Assembly (NCBI RefSeq): GCF_000202635.1
Contig: NC_015125.1
Location: forward strand, 1,178,001 to 1,242,000
Direction of reading: 5' to 3'
DNA from: Microbacterium testaceum StLB037
GTDB lineage: Bacteria; Actinomycetota; Actinomycetes; Actinomycetales; Microbacteriaceae
DNA: 64,000 bases
Both the position numbers and the translations under genes were made by a program. Position 1 is the stretch's first letter, and every line of letters begins with the position of its first letter. This document shows positions 24,440 through 33,865 of this stretch, in pieces. The notes beneath the pieces were generated by a model. The model saw nothing but the letters and a program-made list of their open reading frames with translations, was not told the origin of the DNA and did no database searches.

Positions 24440-26542
24440 TTACTTCGCCGGCTTCTTCTCCGGCACGGGCGCGTTGCCCGAGGCCCGCAGCTCGGCGTAG
24501 TACGCCGCCGCTTCGTTCTGACGGTCGTCCTCGACACCGGTGGCGATCGATGCGCGCACGTGCTCCGGGCCGTAGCCGAAGGCATCCACGAGGTCCTGCG
24601 CATGCGGGCGGAGCCGCGCGCAGAGACGGTCGATGTAGCTCGAGACCGCCGCCGCGCGCTGCGTCGACAGGCGCCCGTTGATGAGGTGCCAGGCGAGGTG
24701 CTTCTCGATGAGCTGGAGGCCGAACAGGTCCCGCAGCCATGTCATCACCTGCAGGGTGCCGCGGTCTTCGATGCGGTTGATCGCGTCGGTGAACGCCTCC
24801 CACTGGAGCAGCTCTCCGTGCGCGCGCGCCGCCTCGATCAGCTCGGACTGGTTCGCGTTGAAGAGCGCGGCCGCATCTTCCCGGGAGAGCTTGGATGCCG
24901 GACGCAGACGACCCGCGATGTCGGCGATCATCTGCTGGACGCGACCGGCGAGCAGCTCGTGCTGCTGATCGGCGCGGAGTCCGCGCTCGACCGAGCGGGC
25001 CGTGGACCCGAGGTCGGTGACGGCCTGGCCGAGCTGACGCAGCCCCGCCCCGTGGAAGAGCTTGCCCGCGGTCTGCCCGACGGCGAACGCGGCGAGGGCC
25101 TTGGCATCCTTGCCCTTGAACTGGCGGGCGTAATCGGCGAGCAGGCGCTTGCCGACGAGCTGCAGGAGGATGTTGTTGTCGCCCTCGAACGTGACGAAGA
25201 TGTCGAGGTCGGCGCGCAGCCCCACGAGACGGTTCTCGAACAGGAACCCCTGGCCGCCGCAGGCCTCGCGGGCCTCCTGCAGCGTGTCGAGCGCGTGCCA
25301 GGTCGACAGCGGCTTGAGGGCCGCGGCGAGCGTCTCGAGGTCTTCGCGGTCGGCGTCCGTGTCGAGCGCGCCGCTGAAGACGCCGTCGAATTTCTGCAGG
25401 AACTCGTCGTGCGCGAAGATCTCGGCGTAGGTCGTCGCCAGGCGGGGCAGAAGGCGCCGCTGGTGCTTGCCGTAGTCGAGCAGGGTGACCTCGGGGGTGC
25501 CGCTGCCGGAGTCGAACTGGCGACGCTGATTGCCGTAGGTGATCGCGATGATGAGGCCGATGGCCGACGCCCAGGCGGCGGCGCCGTCGAGCGAGACACG
25601 ACCCTGGACGAGGGTGCCGAGCATCGTGAAGAAGCGACGGCCGGGGCTGGCGATGTCGCTCGAGTAGGTGCCGTCGGCGGCGACGTCGCCGTACCGGTTG
25701 AGGAGGTTCGTGCGCGGGATGCGGACGTGGTCGAAGTGCAGGCGACCGTTGTCGATGCCGTTCAGACCGCCCTTGAGGCCGTCGTCCTCGCCGCCGATAC
25801 CGGGGAGGAAGGTGCCGTCCTCGTCCCGCAGGGGCACGTAGAAGCAGTGCACACCGTGGTTGACGCCGTTGGTGATGAGCTGGGCGAACACCGTGGCGGC
25901 TTTGCCGTGAAGCGCGGCGTTGCCGAGGTAGTCCTTCCACGCCCCGCGGAACGGCGTGTGGATGACGAACTCCTCCGTCTCGGGGTCGTAGGTCGCGGTC
26001 GTGCCGATCGCCGCGACGTCCGAGCCGTGACCGGTCTCGGTCATCGCGAAGGCGCCGGGGATCTCAAGGCTCATGATGCCGGGAAGCCACTTGTCGTGGT
26101 GCTCGGCCGTGCCCAGCTGCAGCACGGCGGAGCCGAAGAGGCCCCACTGCACGCCGGACTTGATCTGCAGGCTCGGGTCGGCGGCGACGAGTTCCTCGAA
26201 GCCGGCGATGTTCGCGCCGTTGTTCTCTTCGCCCCCGAAACGCTTCGGGAAGGCGCGGTGCACCGCGTTGTTCTGCACGAGCAGGTGCAACTGGCTCAGG
26301 GTGCGCTCGCGGTGAGCGTCCATCCCCAGGCTGTCGTCACGCCACAGCGCGGGATCTTTCAGCATCTCGCGCGCCTGGCGACGGGTGTCACCCCACGTGC
26401 CGAGCAGCAGGTCGGTGACCCGGTCGATGTCAATGCGCGCTTCGGCGGCTTCGGCGGCGGAGTGCGGAGCGGACGGGGCACCCCCGACGGGTGTGCGCGT
26501 GCTCGTGGCGGGCGTGGTGGGACGGACGGCGGCGTCGGTCAT
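24440..26542 (-). CDS. Acyl-CoA oxidase/dehydrogenase-like flavoprotein
   Basis: The 700-residue protein has the size and order of acyl-CoA oxidases: an N-terminal helical domain, the middle beta domain with AFAMTETGHGSDVAAIGTTATYD (flavin and substrate contacts), and two C-terminal helical parts with ACGGQGFLFENRL and TFEGDNNILLQLVGKRLL, the latter carrying the family Glu region. It should introduce the trans-2 double bond in fatty acyl-CoA. The ATG at 26542 has AAAGG upstream; an extension to 26593 lacks one. It stands alone between intergenic repeats. Confidence 0.9.
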   Translation of the reverse strand: MTDAAVRPTTPATSTRTPVGGAPSAPHSAAEAAEARIDIDRVTDLLLGTWGDTRRQAREMLKDPALWRDDSLGMDAHRERTLSQLHLLVQNNAVHRAFPKRFGGEENNGANIAGFEELVAADPSLQIKSGVQWGLFGSAVLQLGTAEHHDKWLPGIMSLEIPGAFAMTETGHGSDVAAIGTTATYDPETEEFVIHTPFRGAWKDYLGNAALHGKAATVFAQLITNGVNHGVHCFYVPLRDEDGTFLPGIGGEDDGLKGGLNGIDNGRLHFDHVRIPRTNLLNRYGDVAADGTYSSDIASPGRRFFTMLGTLVQGRVSLDGAAAWASAIGLIIAITYGNQRRQFDSGSGTPEVTLLDYGKHQRRLLPRLATTYAEIFAHDEFLQKFDGVFSGALDTDADREDLETLAAALKPLSTWHALDTLQEAREACGGQGFLFENRLVGLRADLDIFVTFEGDNNILLQLVGKRLLADYARQFKGKDAKALAAFAVGQTAGKLFHGAGLRQLGQAVTDLGSTARSVERGLRADQQHELLAGRVQQMIADIAGRLRPASKLSREDAAALFNANQSELIEAARAHGELLQWEAFTDAINRIEDRGTLQVMTWLRDLFGLQLIEKHLAWHLINGRLSTQRAAAVSSYIDRLCARLRPHAQDLVDAFGYGPEHVRASIATGVEDDRQNEAAAYYAELRASGNAPVPEKKPAK

Positions 26543-26712
26543 TTCGGCACCTTTCGACGTTGCAAAGGGATGCCACCACGGTAGGAGTCCCACAACGCAC
26601 CGGCAAACAGTGTGTGCGGTGTCGACAATGCGTCGGGGCGACGGGAGGCGCGGTCGTTGTGGGGGGTCAACATTCCCGTGCGGTGGCTGTGGACGCGGCG
26701 AGGGCGGCCGGC

Positions 26713-26882
26713 GGCTTCGACGGGCTCAGTCACCCGGGGCGGGTGCGCGGGGCGCGGGGCCGAGGGGGCTTCGACGGGCTCAGCCACCCCAGGCGCGCGG
26801 GGCCGAGGGGGCTTCGACGAGCTCAGCCACCGCGGGGACGCATCCCCTCGAGCCACGGCCCCTGAGCCCGTCGAAGGGACCG
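26713..26882. repeat. Cluster of CTTCGACGGGCTCAG elements
   Basis: The 349-base gap between the flavoprotein and RecQ genes holds three direct copies of GGCTTCGACGRGCTCAGYCACC (near 26713, 26767 and 26810) and one inverted copy CCTGAGCCCGTCGAAGGGACC (26861-26881). This word family is widespread between genes in Micrococcales. I see no gene in the gap. Confidence 0.85.
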
Positions 26883-26891
26883 GAACCCGCG

Positions 26892-28928
26892 TCAGTTCGC
26901 GGCGACCACCGTCAGGATGCCGTCACCGTAAGCCTCGCGCTTCTTCGCGCCGATGCCGGTGATGCCGTCGAGGTCGTCGACCGATCCGGGCCGCGCGGCC
27001 GCGATGGCCCGCAGCGTCGCGTCGCCGAAGACGATGTAAGCCGGCACCCCCTGCTCCCGCGCCTTCTCGGCGCGCCAGGCGCGAAGCGCCTCGAAGAGGT
27101 CGCGGTCGCCGGGGGCCACGTCGTCGGCGCTCGACTTCCTCTGCCGGGAGGACCCGCCCCCGCCGGTGCGGCCGAGCGCGTCGCGCCGGAGCGGCACCGG
27201 CGTCTCTCCGCGCAGCACCCCGGCCGACGCCTCGCTGAGCGCGAGCGTGCCGTAGTCGCCCTGGGCGACGATGATGCCTCGGGCCAGAAGCTGACGGATG
27301 ACGCTGCGCCAGTCCTGGTCGGAGAGGTCGGCGCCGAGGCCGTACGTGCTGAGCCGGTCGTGGCCCTGCTGCGAGATGCGCTCGGTCTTCGCTCCGCGCA
27401 GGATGTCGATCAGGTGCCCCGCGCCGAAGGCCTGACCCCGTTCGCGCTGAAGACGCACGATGGTCGAGAGCAGCTTCTGCGAGGCGATGAGTCCGTCCCA
27501 CGTCTCGGGAGGGGTGAGGCAGGTGTCGCAGTTGCCGCACGGCTCCGACTTCTGGCCGAAGTAATCGAGGAGGTTCTGGCGGCGGCATCCGACCGTCTCG
27601 CACAGGGCGAGCATCGCGTCGAGGTGCTGGCCCAGACGCATCTTGTAGGAGCGATCGCCGGGCGATTGATCGATCATGCGGCGCTGCTGCACGACGTCTC
27701 CGAGCCCGTACGCCATCCACACGACCGAGGGATCCCCGTCGCGTCCCGCACGACCGGTCTCCTGGTAGTAGCCCTCGACCGACTTGGGCAGGTCGATGTG
27801 GGCGACGAACCGCACGTCGGGCTTGTCGATCCCCATGCCGAACGCGATGGTGGCGACCATGATCACCCCGTCTTCGCGCAGGAAGCGCGACTGATTCGCC
27901 GCGCGCACGGACGTGTCGAGGCCCGCGTGGTACGGCAGGGCGTCGAGGCCCTGCGTGCAGAGGTACGCCGCCATCTGCTCGACGCTCTTGCGGCTCAGCG
28001 CGTAGACGATGCCGGCCGCCCCCTCGGGCTGGCTCTTGATGAACTGCACGAGCTGACGGCGCGGGTCGACCTTGGCGTCGATGCGGTACTGGATGTTCGG
28101 GCGGTCGAAGCTCGCGACGAAACCGCGCGCATCGCGGAGGCGCAGGCGCTCGACGATCTCTTGCGCGGTCGCGGGGGTCGCAGTGGCCGTGAGCGCCATG
28201 CGCGGCACCCCGGGGAACCGGTCGGCGAGATCGCCCAGGGCGAGGTAGTCGGGCCGGAAGTCGTGACCCCACTGCGACACGCAGTGCGCCTCATCGATCG
28301 CGATCACGCTGAGGCGGCCGCGCGAGAGCAGACCGAGGGTCTGTGCGCCGTTGAGACGCTCGGGGGCGACGTAGAGCAGGTCGAGTTCGCCCGACAGATA
28401 CGCCTGCTCGACGGCTTGGCGCTCGGCCGGAGCCTGCGTGGAGTTGAGGTACCCGGCACGCACGCCGTTGGCGATGAGCGCCTCGACCTGGTCGTGCATG
28501 AGCGCGATCAGTGGACTGACGACGAGCCCCGTTCCGGGGCGGACGAGAGCGGGCACCTGATACGTGACGCTCTTGCCGCCGCCCGTGGGCATGAGGACGA
28601 CCGCGTCTCCGCCGTCGACGACGTGCTGCACGATGTCGGCCTGGTCGCCACGGAAGGCGTCGTACCCGTAGACCTCGTGGAGCACTTCGCGCGGGTCGCG
28701 ACCGGTGAAGTCGCGCACGGCCGGGAGCTCACGGGCCGTACCCGTCGCGGCGACCGCGCGCGCGAACGCGGACGTGGGGTCGACGGGCGGGGGTGGGGCG
28801 TCGAGGTCGTCGGGCGGGGCGAAGAGATCAGGGTCCCAGTCGGCGTCCGCGTAGGGGTCGTCGTACCCGCCGAACGGCTCGGGCGGCGCGTCGGCGTAGG
28901 GCTCGGGGGCGGCGCCGGAAGAAGTCAC
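26892..28928 (-). CDS. recQ: RecQ-type ATP-dependent DNA helicase
   Basis: The protein (about 678 residues) has an acidic Pro-rich N-terminal extension of some 75 residues, then the RecQ core: MPTGGGKSVTYQVP (Walker A), IDEAHCVSQWGHDFRPDY (DEAH box plus aromatic loop), QETGRAGRDG (motif VI), the zinc-binding cysteines in CRRQNLLDYFGQKSEPCGNCDTC, a winged-helix part and a C-terminal HRDC domain ending LTVVAAN. It unwinds DNA in recombination and replication repair. The start is uncertain: the GTG at 28928 has only a weak ribosome site and the real start could be internal to the extension. Confidence 0.94.
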   Translation of the reverse strand: MTSSGAAPEPYADAPPEPFGGYDDPYADADWDPDLFAPPDDLDAPPPPVDPTSAFARAVAATGTARELPAVRDFTGRDPREVLHEVYGYDAFRGDQADIVQHVVDGGDAVVLMPTGGGKSVTYQVPALVRPGTGLVVSPLIALMHDQVEALIANGVRAGYLNSTQAPAERQAVEQAYLSGELDLLYVAPERLNGAQTLGLLSRGRLSVIAIDEAHCVSQWGHDFRPDYLALGDLADRFPGVPRMALTATATPATAQEIVERLRLRDARGFVASFDRPNIQYRIDAKVDPRRQLVQFIKSQPEGAAGIVYALSRKSVEQMAAYLCTQGLDALPYHAGLDTSVRAANQSRFLREDGVIMVATIAFGMGIDKPDVRFVAHIDLPKSVEGYYQETGRAGRDGDPSVVWMAYGLGDVVQQRRMIDQSPGDRSYKMRLGQHLDAMLALCETVGCRRQNLLDYFGQKSEPCGNCDTCLTPPETWDGLIASQKLLSTIVRLQRERGQAFGAGHLIDILRGAKTERISQQGHDRLSTYGLGADLSDQDWRSVIRQLLARGIIVAQGDYGTLALSEASAGVLRGETPVPLRRDALGRTGGGGSSRQRKSSADDVAPGDRDLFEALRAWRAEKAREQGVPAYIVFGDATLRAIAAARPGSVDDLDGITGIGAKKREAYGDGILTVVAAN

Positions 28929-28992
28929 CCGTCCACGGTAACCCGGGGTTCCGACACCCGCGCGAGCCGACCGGGCATCTGGGGACGGGGCG

Positions 28993-30447
28993 TCAGGAAT
29001 CCGGGGTGTGCAGACGCGCCAGGTAGCGCTCGACGCGGAACGGCACGCCCGCCCGGTCGCGCAGCGACACCCCCACGATGACGGCGGTGGTCAGCGGGAT
29101 CGTCCAGGCCGCGGGCTGAGCGAGGAGCGCAGCCCACGGTCCGGCATCCGGGATCATTCCTCCGCCGACGAACGCGGCCCCGCACGCCAGCGCGCCCACG
29201 ACCATGCCGGCGACCGCGCCGCGAGCCGTCAGTCGCGGCCACCAGACTCCGAGCAGGAGCACGGGAGACAGGGTGGATGCCGCGAAGACGAAGACCGCGC
29301 CGACACTGGAGACGAGGCCCGCCGGCTCGGTGAGCAGGGCGACCGCGAGCGGCACCACCGTGCACAGCACCGCCGACAGGCGGAAGGAGCGGACGCTGCC
29401 GCCGAACACGTCCTGACTCACGACACCCGCGAGCGAGACCACCAGACCCGAGGAGGTCGCGAGGAACGCGGCGAACGCCCCCGCGACGATGAGCGCCGTG
29501 AGCAGTTCGCCCACCAGGCCCGGGAAGAGTCGCGCGGGGAGAGCGAGCACCACCGTGTCGGCGAGGCCGCGCACCGCCAGATCCGGGGCCACCACGCGAG
29601 CGATGAGCCCCATCGTCGACGACACCGCGTAGAACGCCCCGATGAGCACGATGACGACCACGGTCGTGCGCCGCGCCGATCCCCCGTTCGGGCTGGTGTA
29701 GAAGCGCACGAGGACGTGCGGGAGACCGATCGTCCCGAGCAGGAGGGCGAGGAGCAGCGAGACGGTCGCGTACGTGTCGACCGACGCGGGCCCGTACGCG
29801 GTCGGGAAGATCGTCGCCGGATCGTGCTCGCGTCCGCCCTGCGAGAGCACGACCAGCAGGAAGACCGCGGGGACGAGCAGCGCGGTCAGCTTCAGCCAGT
29901 ACTGGAACGCCTGCACCGCGGTGATCGCCCTCATCCCGCCGGCCGCGACGATGGCCGCGACGAGGGTGGCGACGACCACGGCGCCCACCCACCCGGGCAC
30001 GTCCGCCACGACGCCGAGCGCGAGGCTCGCGCCGTGCAACTGCGGCACGATGTACAGCCAGCCGATCACGAGCACGACGACGCTCGTGACCCCGCGGGCG
30101 GCCCGCGACTCGAGCCGCGCCTCGATGAAGTCGGGGATCGTGTACGCGCCGCTGCGCCGGAGCGGGGCGGCGACGAAGAGGAGGACGAGCAGATACCCCG
30201 CGGCGTACCCGATGGGGAACCAGAACCCCTCGGCGCCCGAGAGCAGCACGAGGCCGGCGAGGCCCAGGAACGTCCCGGCCGAGAGGTATTCGCCGCTGAT
30301 CGCCGAGGCGTTCCACACGCTTCCGACGCTGCGGGAAGCGACGAAGAAATCGCCGGTCGTGCGGGACAGACGCACGCCCGAGAACCCCAGGACCGCGGTG
30401 ACGACGATCAACAGCCCCACCGCGGTGAGGTCGAAGGCGGGGTTCAC
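28993..30447 (-). CDS. Sodium:monocarboxylate symporter (ActP/MctC type)
   Basis: The 484-residue inner-membrane protein of the sodium:solute symporter family has about 13 hydrophobic segments. The start DLTAVGLLIVVTAVLGFSGVRLSRTTGDFFVASRSVGSVWNASAISGEYLSAGTFLG is typical of acetate/pyruvate/propionate carriers such as ActP and MctC. The GTG overlaps the stop of a small membrane-protein gene by GTGA, as ActP genes often follow a small DUF485-type partner. A pyruvate-type sensor system and CstA lie 1.3-6 kb away, which supports a role in monocarboxylate uptake. Confidence 0.9.
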   Translation of the reverse strand: MNPAFDLTAVGLLIVVTAVLGFSGVRLSRTTGDFFVASRSVGSVWNASAISGEYLSAGTFLGLAGLVLLSGAEGFWFPIGYAAGYLLVLLFVAAPLRRSGAYTIPDFIEARLESRAARGVTSVVVLVIGWLYIVPQLHGASLALGVVADVPGWVGAVVVATLVAAIVAAGGMRAITAVQAFQYWLKLTALLVPAVFLLVVLSQGGREHDPATIFPTAYGPASVDTYATVSLLLALLLGTIGLPHVLVRFYTSPNGGSARRTTVVVIVLIGAFYAVSSTMGLIARVVAPDLAVRGLADTVVLALPARLFPGLVGELLTALIVAGAFAAFLATSSGLVVSLAGVVSQDVFGGSVRSFRLSAVLCTVVPLAVALLTEPAGLVSSVGAVFVFAASTLSPVLLLGVWWPRLTARGAVAGMVVGALACGAAFVGGGMIPDAGPWAALLAQPAAWTIPLTTAVIVGVSLRDRAGVPFRVERYLARLHTPDS

Positions 30448-30836
30448 GCGTCGGACCCGGGTTCGGCAAGGTGGCGGTAGCGCCGTTCGTTGCGCGCCGC
30501 CGCCCGCACGAAGATGAGCGCGAACACGAGGATCACCGGATAGAACGCGTAAGCCTGCGCGAGCCACGACAGCGGGACGCCGAGAACGACGGGGTCCCCC
30601 AGCTCGGGCAGGATCGCGATCACGACGGCGAGCGCTCCCGCGACCACGAGGAACGCGGCGACGCAGCCGATCGCGAGCCGCAGCTGCGCCCGGACGAGTC
30701 CTCGCGAGAAGACGTCGTCGGCCTCGGCGGGCGCGCGTCCCGGCAGAGCGAAGCCGCGCGTGGAGGGGCGCGGCACCCGATGCGATCCGGATGCCGTGAC
30801 CCGCACGCGCGGCAGGCGCGGCGGCTCGTCGGTCAT
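30444..30836 (-). CDS. Small membrane partner of symporter
   Basis: The 130-residue protein has a basic soluble start and two hydrophobic helices (LAIGCVAAFLVVAGALAVVIAIL and AYAFYPVILVFALIFVRAAA). Position and topology resemble the DUF485/DUF4212 subunits that accompany sodium:acetate symporters, but the sequence match is only general. The ATG at 30836 has GGGAGG very close; an ATG at 30854 is the alternative. Its stop overlaps the symporter start. Confidence 0.75.
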   Translation of the reverse strand: MTDEPPRLPRVRVTASGSHRVPRPSTRGFALPGRAPAEADDVFSRGLVRAQLRLAIGCVAAFLVVAGALAVVIAILPELGDPVVLGVPLSWLAQAYAFYPVILVFALIFVRAAARNERRYRHLAEPGSDA

Positions 30837-30890
30837 GGCCTCCCATCGTGGCATCCGGAGCGTCCGTCGTCGATGCGCGTTCCCCGCCGC

Positions 30891-31082
30891 TCACACCTCG
30901 CGCGAGAGGCGGACCGGGGGCATCGCGGCGGCGGGATCGAGATCGACGCGGCGGGCGAGGCATCCGGTGCACCGCACGTATCGCACGCGCCCCTCGCTCG
31001 TGACGTGCGCGGACTCGGTGACCCACGCGTGTTCGTGGACGGATGCCGCGACGGGCAGCGACAGGGTTTCGGGGGCACTCAT
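30891..31082 (-). CDS. Small hypothetical protein
   Basis: The 63-residue reading frame (begins MSAPETLSLPVAAS) contains a single C-x-x-C (RYVRCTGCLARRVDL) and no membrane segment. No Shine-Dalgarno sequence precedes the ATG at 31082, so if real it may be leaderless. It is divergent from the CGNR gene with 25 bases between start codons. The assignment rests on codon pattern and position only. Confidence 0.5.
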   Translation of the reverse strand: MSAPETLSLPVAASVHEHAWVTESAHVTSEGRVRYVRCTGCLARRVDLDPAAAMPPVRLSREV

Positions 31083-31095
31083 GATGTCAGCGTGC

Positions 31096-31101
31096 TGTAA
31101 T
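31096..31101 (+). promoter_or_regulatory. Probable -10 of a leaderless gene
   Basis: TGTAAT ends six bases before the ATG of the CGNR zinc-finger gene, the distance from a -10 to a transcription start. With no ribosome-binding site present, this predicts a leaderless mRNA. Confidence 0.5.
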
Positions 31102-31107
31102 GCCGTT

Positions 31108-31623
31108 ATGCATCTCAACCCTTACGGTGAGTACGCGGTCCTGCTCGCGGCCTCGCTCGCGAACGACTGGCCCGGCGACCGCGACGGCGTCGAGGAACGA
31201 GCACGGCTGCTGGGCATGTCGATGGATTTCCCGGTCGGCGTCGACGACCACGAGCGCACACGCGACGTCATCGACGACTGGCTGCGCGTCGTGGACGAGC
31301 CCGACCCCGACGCCCGAGCCGCCCTCCTCAACGCGCAGATGGCCGCGGTCACCGCCTACCCGCGGCTCACCAACCACAACGGCGAAGGGTGGCACCTGCA
31401 CTATCGCGACGAGAACGACGCGCTCCCCCGGGTCTTGGCCGCGGTCATCTCGGTCGGCACGGCGCTGCATCTCGTCACGCGCGGGCAGGACCGCCTCGCC
31501 CGGTGCGCGGCGGAGCCGTGCGTCAACGTCGTCGTCGACGTCACGCGCAACGGACGCCAGCGGTACTGCTCGGTGCGCTGCGCGAACCGCGCGGCCGTGC
31601 GCCGGCATCGCGCGCGGGCGTAA
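31108..31623 (+). CDS. CGNR zinc-finger (ABATE-type) regulator
   Basis: The 171-residue protein has an N-terminal ABATE-like helical domain (HLNPYGEYAVLLAASLAND, a probable ligand-binding part) and a C-terminal zinc finger with CAAEPCVNVVVDVTRNGRQRYCSVRCANRAAVRRHRARA. This matches the CGNR family (here CANR), thought to be stress or ligand-responsive DNA-binding proteins in actinobacteria. No target site is evident. A hairpin follows the stop. Confidence 0.88.
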   Translation: MHLNPYGEYAVLLAASLANDWPGDRDGVEERARLLGMSMDFPVGVDDHERTRDVIDDWLRVVDEPDPDARAALLNAQMAAVTAYPRLTNHNGEGWHLHYRDENDALPRVLAAVISVGTALHLVTRGQDRLARCAAEPCVNVVVDVTRNGRQRYCSVRCANRAAVRRHRARA

Positions 31624-31645
31624 TCCCGGCGCCCGACGAGAGCGT

Positions 31646-31715
31646 GTCCCACTTTTGGCCACGTGAGTCCGTCCACAGCCGCACTTTTCGGGACATCCTC
31701 CGCGAAAAGTGGGAC
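31646..31715. terminator. Bidirectional hairpin between convergent genes
   Basis: GTCCCACTTTT (31646-31656) pairs perfectly with AAAAGTGGGAC (31705-31715), with a second CACTTTTCGGGAC copy inside. It lies between the convergent CGNR and response-regulator genes. A terminator role fits the position, but the loop is long. Confidence 0.55.
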
Positions 31716-31743
31716 GAGGGGTACGCCGCGAGGAATGCCCGCC

Positions 31744-32442
31744 TCAGCGCAGCAGAGCGTCGCGCACCGACGGCACGAGCCGGCGACTGACCGGCAGCTC
31801 GATCTCGGGCAGGACCACCGAGGGCGCCGAACCCGACAGACGCACCTCGACGATGGCATCCCGATGCACGAGGGTCGACCGGTGCACGCGGACGAAGCCG
31901 ACCTCGGCCCACCGCTCGGCGAGCTCCGACAGCGAGACGCGGACGAGGTGATCGGATGCCGCCGTGTACAACCGCGAGTAGTCTCCCTGCGCCTGCACCC
32001 ACCGCACGTCGGCCCGGCGGACCATACGCGTCACTCCGCCGACCGTGACCGGGATCGCCTCATCGGCGGACGGTGCGGGACCGGCGTCGATGGCGCGATC
32101 GAGAGCACGGCGGAGGCGCTCGACGCGGACGGGCTTGAGCACGTAGTCGACCGCCTCGACGTCGAACGCCTCGACCGCCCCCGCGTCGTCGGCGGTGACG
32201 AACACGATCGCGGGCCGCTCCCGCAGGCGCGCGAGCGCGCGGGCGAGGTCGAACCCCGAGAGCCCCGGCATGTGCACGTCGAGGAACGCGACCGCGACGT
32301 CGACCCGCTCGAGAACCCGAAGCGCCTCGGCCCCGCTCGCGGCGGCGTGCACCTCGCCCACCCGCGGGTCGGCCGACAGGAGCGCCACCAACTCGGCACG
32401 CGCGGGGGCCTCGTCGTCGGCGACCAGGACGTCGACGCTCAC
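31744..32442 (-). CDS. LytTR-family response regulator
   Basis: The 232-residue protein has an N-terminal receiver domain (VLVADDEAPARAELV with paired acids, phospho-acceptor in VAFLDVHMPGLSG, and VDYVLKPV with the conserved Lys) and a C-terminal LytTR DNA-binding domain (VRWVQAQGDYSRLYT, FVRVHRSTLVHRDAI). LytTR proteins bind pairs of short direct repeats. The GTG start overlaps the kinase stop by GTGA. In enteric bacteria the homologous BtsR/YpdB regulators control CstA-type pyruvate carriers, and cstA is two genes away here. Confidence 0.93.
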   Translation of the reverse strand: MSVDVLVADDEAPARAELVALLSADPRVGEVHAAASGAEALRVLERVDVAVAFLDVHMPGLSGFDLARALARLRERPAIVFVTADDAGAVEAFDVEAVDYVLKPVRVERLRRALDRAIDAGPAPSADEAIPVTVGGVTRMVRRADVRWVQAQGDYSRLYTAASDHLVRVSLSELAERWAEVGFVRVHRSTLVHRDAIVEVRLSGSAPSVVLPEIELPVSRRLVPSVRDALLR

Positions 32443-33611
32443 GGGTGCGCCGTCTCGTGCCGCGGCTGCGACTTGGGCACGCGCAAGCGCACCGCGGTGC
32501 CCGCGCCGACGTTCGTCTCGACGACCAGGCCGCCGGCCGGACCGTAGAGCTGGCGCAAGCGCGCGTCGACGTTGCGGAGCCCCACGTGGGTGGACGCGGC
32601 GTCGAGGTCGAGGAGGGCAGCGAGCTCGTCCGGATCCATGCCCACGCCGTCGTCGTCGACCACGACCTCGGTGTGCGTCCCGTCGTCGATCGAGGTCACG
32701 GTGATGACCCCGCCCCGCTCGCCCGGCTCGAGTCCGTGCCGCACGGCGTTCTCGACGAGCGGTTGCACGGACAGGAACGGGATGACCGTCGCCAGGGTCT
32801 CGGGCGCGATCCGCAGACGCACCGACAGGCGGTCTCCGAACCGTGCGCGTTCGAGCTCGAGGTAAGAGTGGATGCTGCGGAGTTCTTCGGCGAGGGTCGT
32901 GAACTCTCCCTGACGGCGGAACGAGTACCGCGTGAAGTCGGCGAACTCGAGGACGAGGTCGCGGGCGCGCGGCGGGTCCGTCGAGATGAAGGAGGCGATC
33001 GCGGTCAGCGCGTTGTAGATGAAGTGCGGGCTGATCTGCGCCCGCAGAGCGCGCAGCTCCGCCTCGGCGAGCGCGGCACGCGACGCGTCGAGCCCGGCGA
33101 GCTCGAGCTGTGCCGCGCACCACTCGGCGACGTCGCCCGCCGCGCGCACGAGCGGCCCGCGCACGGGCGACGCGAAGGCGATCACCGCTCCCCAGACGCG
33201 CCCGTCGACGACGATGGGTGCCCCCACGGCCTCGCCGTCGCTCTCGGTGAACACCTGCCGGCGACCGGTCTCGCGCACGCGCGCGGCGATCCGGCGAGCC
33301 GAAGCGGTCAGCGCCTCCGGGCCGTCCAACGCCACACGATCCTCGGCCGCGTCGACGATCGCCACCGCCTCCGCCGCGAGGAGCGTACGCAGATGCTTGG
33401 CCGCGCGGGTGGCATCCGGTTCATCCCGTCCCCCGCGGAGAGCGGATGCCGCTGCCACGGCGAGGTGCAGGGTACGGTGCGTCGCCCGCTCCGCGTCGCT
33501 GCCGAGGTCGCGCGGCGCGAGGGCGAAGCGGCGCGCGAAGACCAGGGCGAGGGTCAGCGCCGCACCGACGACGACCCCCGCGGCTCCGGCGAGCAGCGGT
33601 GCGTCGAGCAT
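32439..33611 (-). CDS. LytS-type sensor histidine kinase
   Basis: The 390-residue protein has one clear N-terminal membrane helix (LLAGAAGVVVGAALTLALVFA), a GAF-like sensor region (about 60-180, with GAPIVVDGRVWGAVIAFASPVRG), the His_kinase motif LRAQISPHFIYNAL with the phospho-accepting His, and a HATPase domain (VQPLVENAVRHGL, DDDGVGMD). It lacks the many membrane helices of E. coli BtsS or LytS, so the signal is probably sensed inside by the GAF-like part. It pairs with the LytTR protein, to which it is coupled. Confidence 0.92.
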   Translation of the reverse strand: MLDAPLLAGAAGVVVGAALTLALVFARRFALAPRDLGSDAERATHRTLHLAVAAASALRGGRDEPDATRAAKHLRTLLAAEAVAIVDAAEDRVALDGPEALTASARRIAARVRETGRRQVFTESDGEAVGAPIVVDGRVWGAVIAFASPVRGPLVRAAGDVAEWCAAQLELAGLDASRAALAEAELRALRAQISPHFIYNALTAIASFISTDPPRARDLVLEFADFTRYSFRRQGEFTTLAEELRSIHSYLELERARFGDRLSVRLRIAPETLATVIPFLSVQPLVENAVRHGLEPGERGGVITVTSIDDGTHTEVVVDDDGVGMDPDELAALLDLDAASTHVGLRNVDARLRQLYGPAGGLVVETNVGAGTAVRLRVPKSQPRHETAHP

Positions 33612-33624
33612 GCTCGCAGCCTAG

Positions 33625-33858
33625 TCAGCAGCAGCGGGCGCCGGGATTCGCGTCCTGCTCGGCCGCCCGCTGCCGCCAGAACTGCCGCTCGGTCAGCGGG
33701 ACGTCGCCCCGGTGGTGCACCCGGTGGTGCGCGACGTACACGTCGTAGGCGCGATCGCCCATGAGCGTCGTCACGTACCACCGGATGCCACGCCCCACCC
33801 GCACCAGCCCCTCCCCCAGGCGGGCAAGGGCGGAACGCGTCTCCACCGAGTCGCTCAT
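33625..33858 (-). CDS. YbdD/YjiX small protein
   Basis: The 77-residue protein matches the short YbdD/YjiX family that is nearly always encoded directly after CstA-type carriers: GRGIRWYVTTLMGDRAYDVYVAHHRVHHRGDVPLTERQFWRQR. A Cys-Cys pair ends the protein. It starts seven bases after the cstA stop and is followed by the LytS gene, so carrier, small protein and sensor system are adjacent on one strand. Its function is unknown; it may modulate the carrier. Confidence 0.9.
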   Translation of the reverse strand: MSDSVETRSALARLGEGLVRVGRGIRWYVTTLMGDRAYDVYVAHHRVHHRGDVPLTERQFWRQRAAEQDANPGARCC

Positions 33859-33865
33859 GACGCCC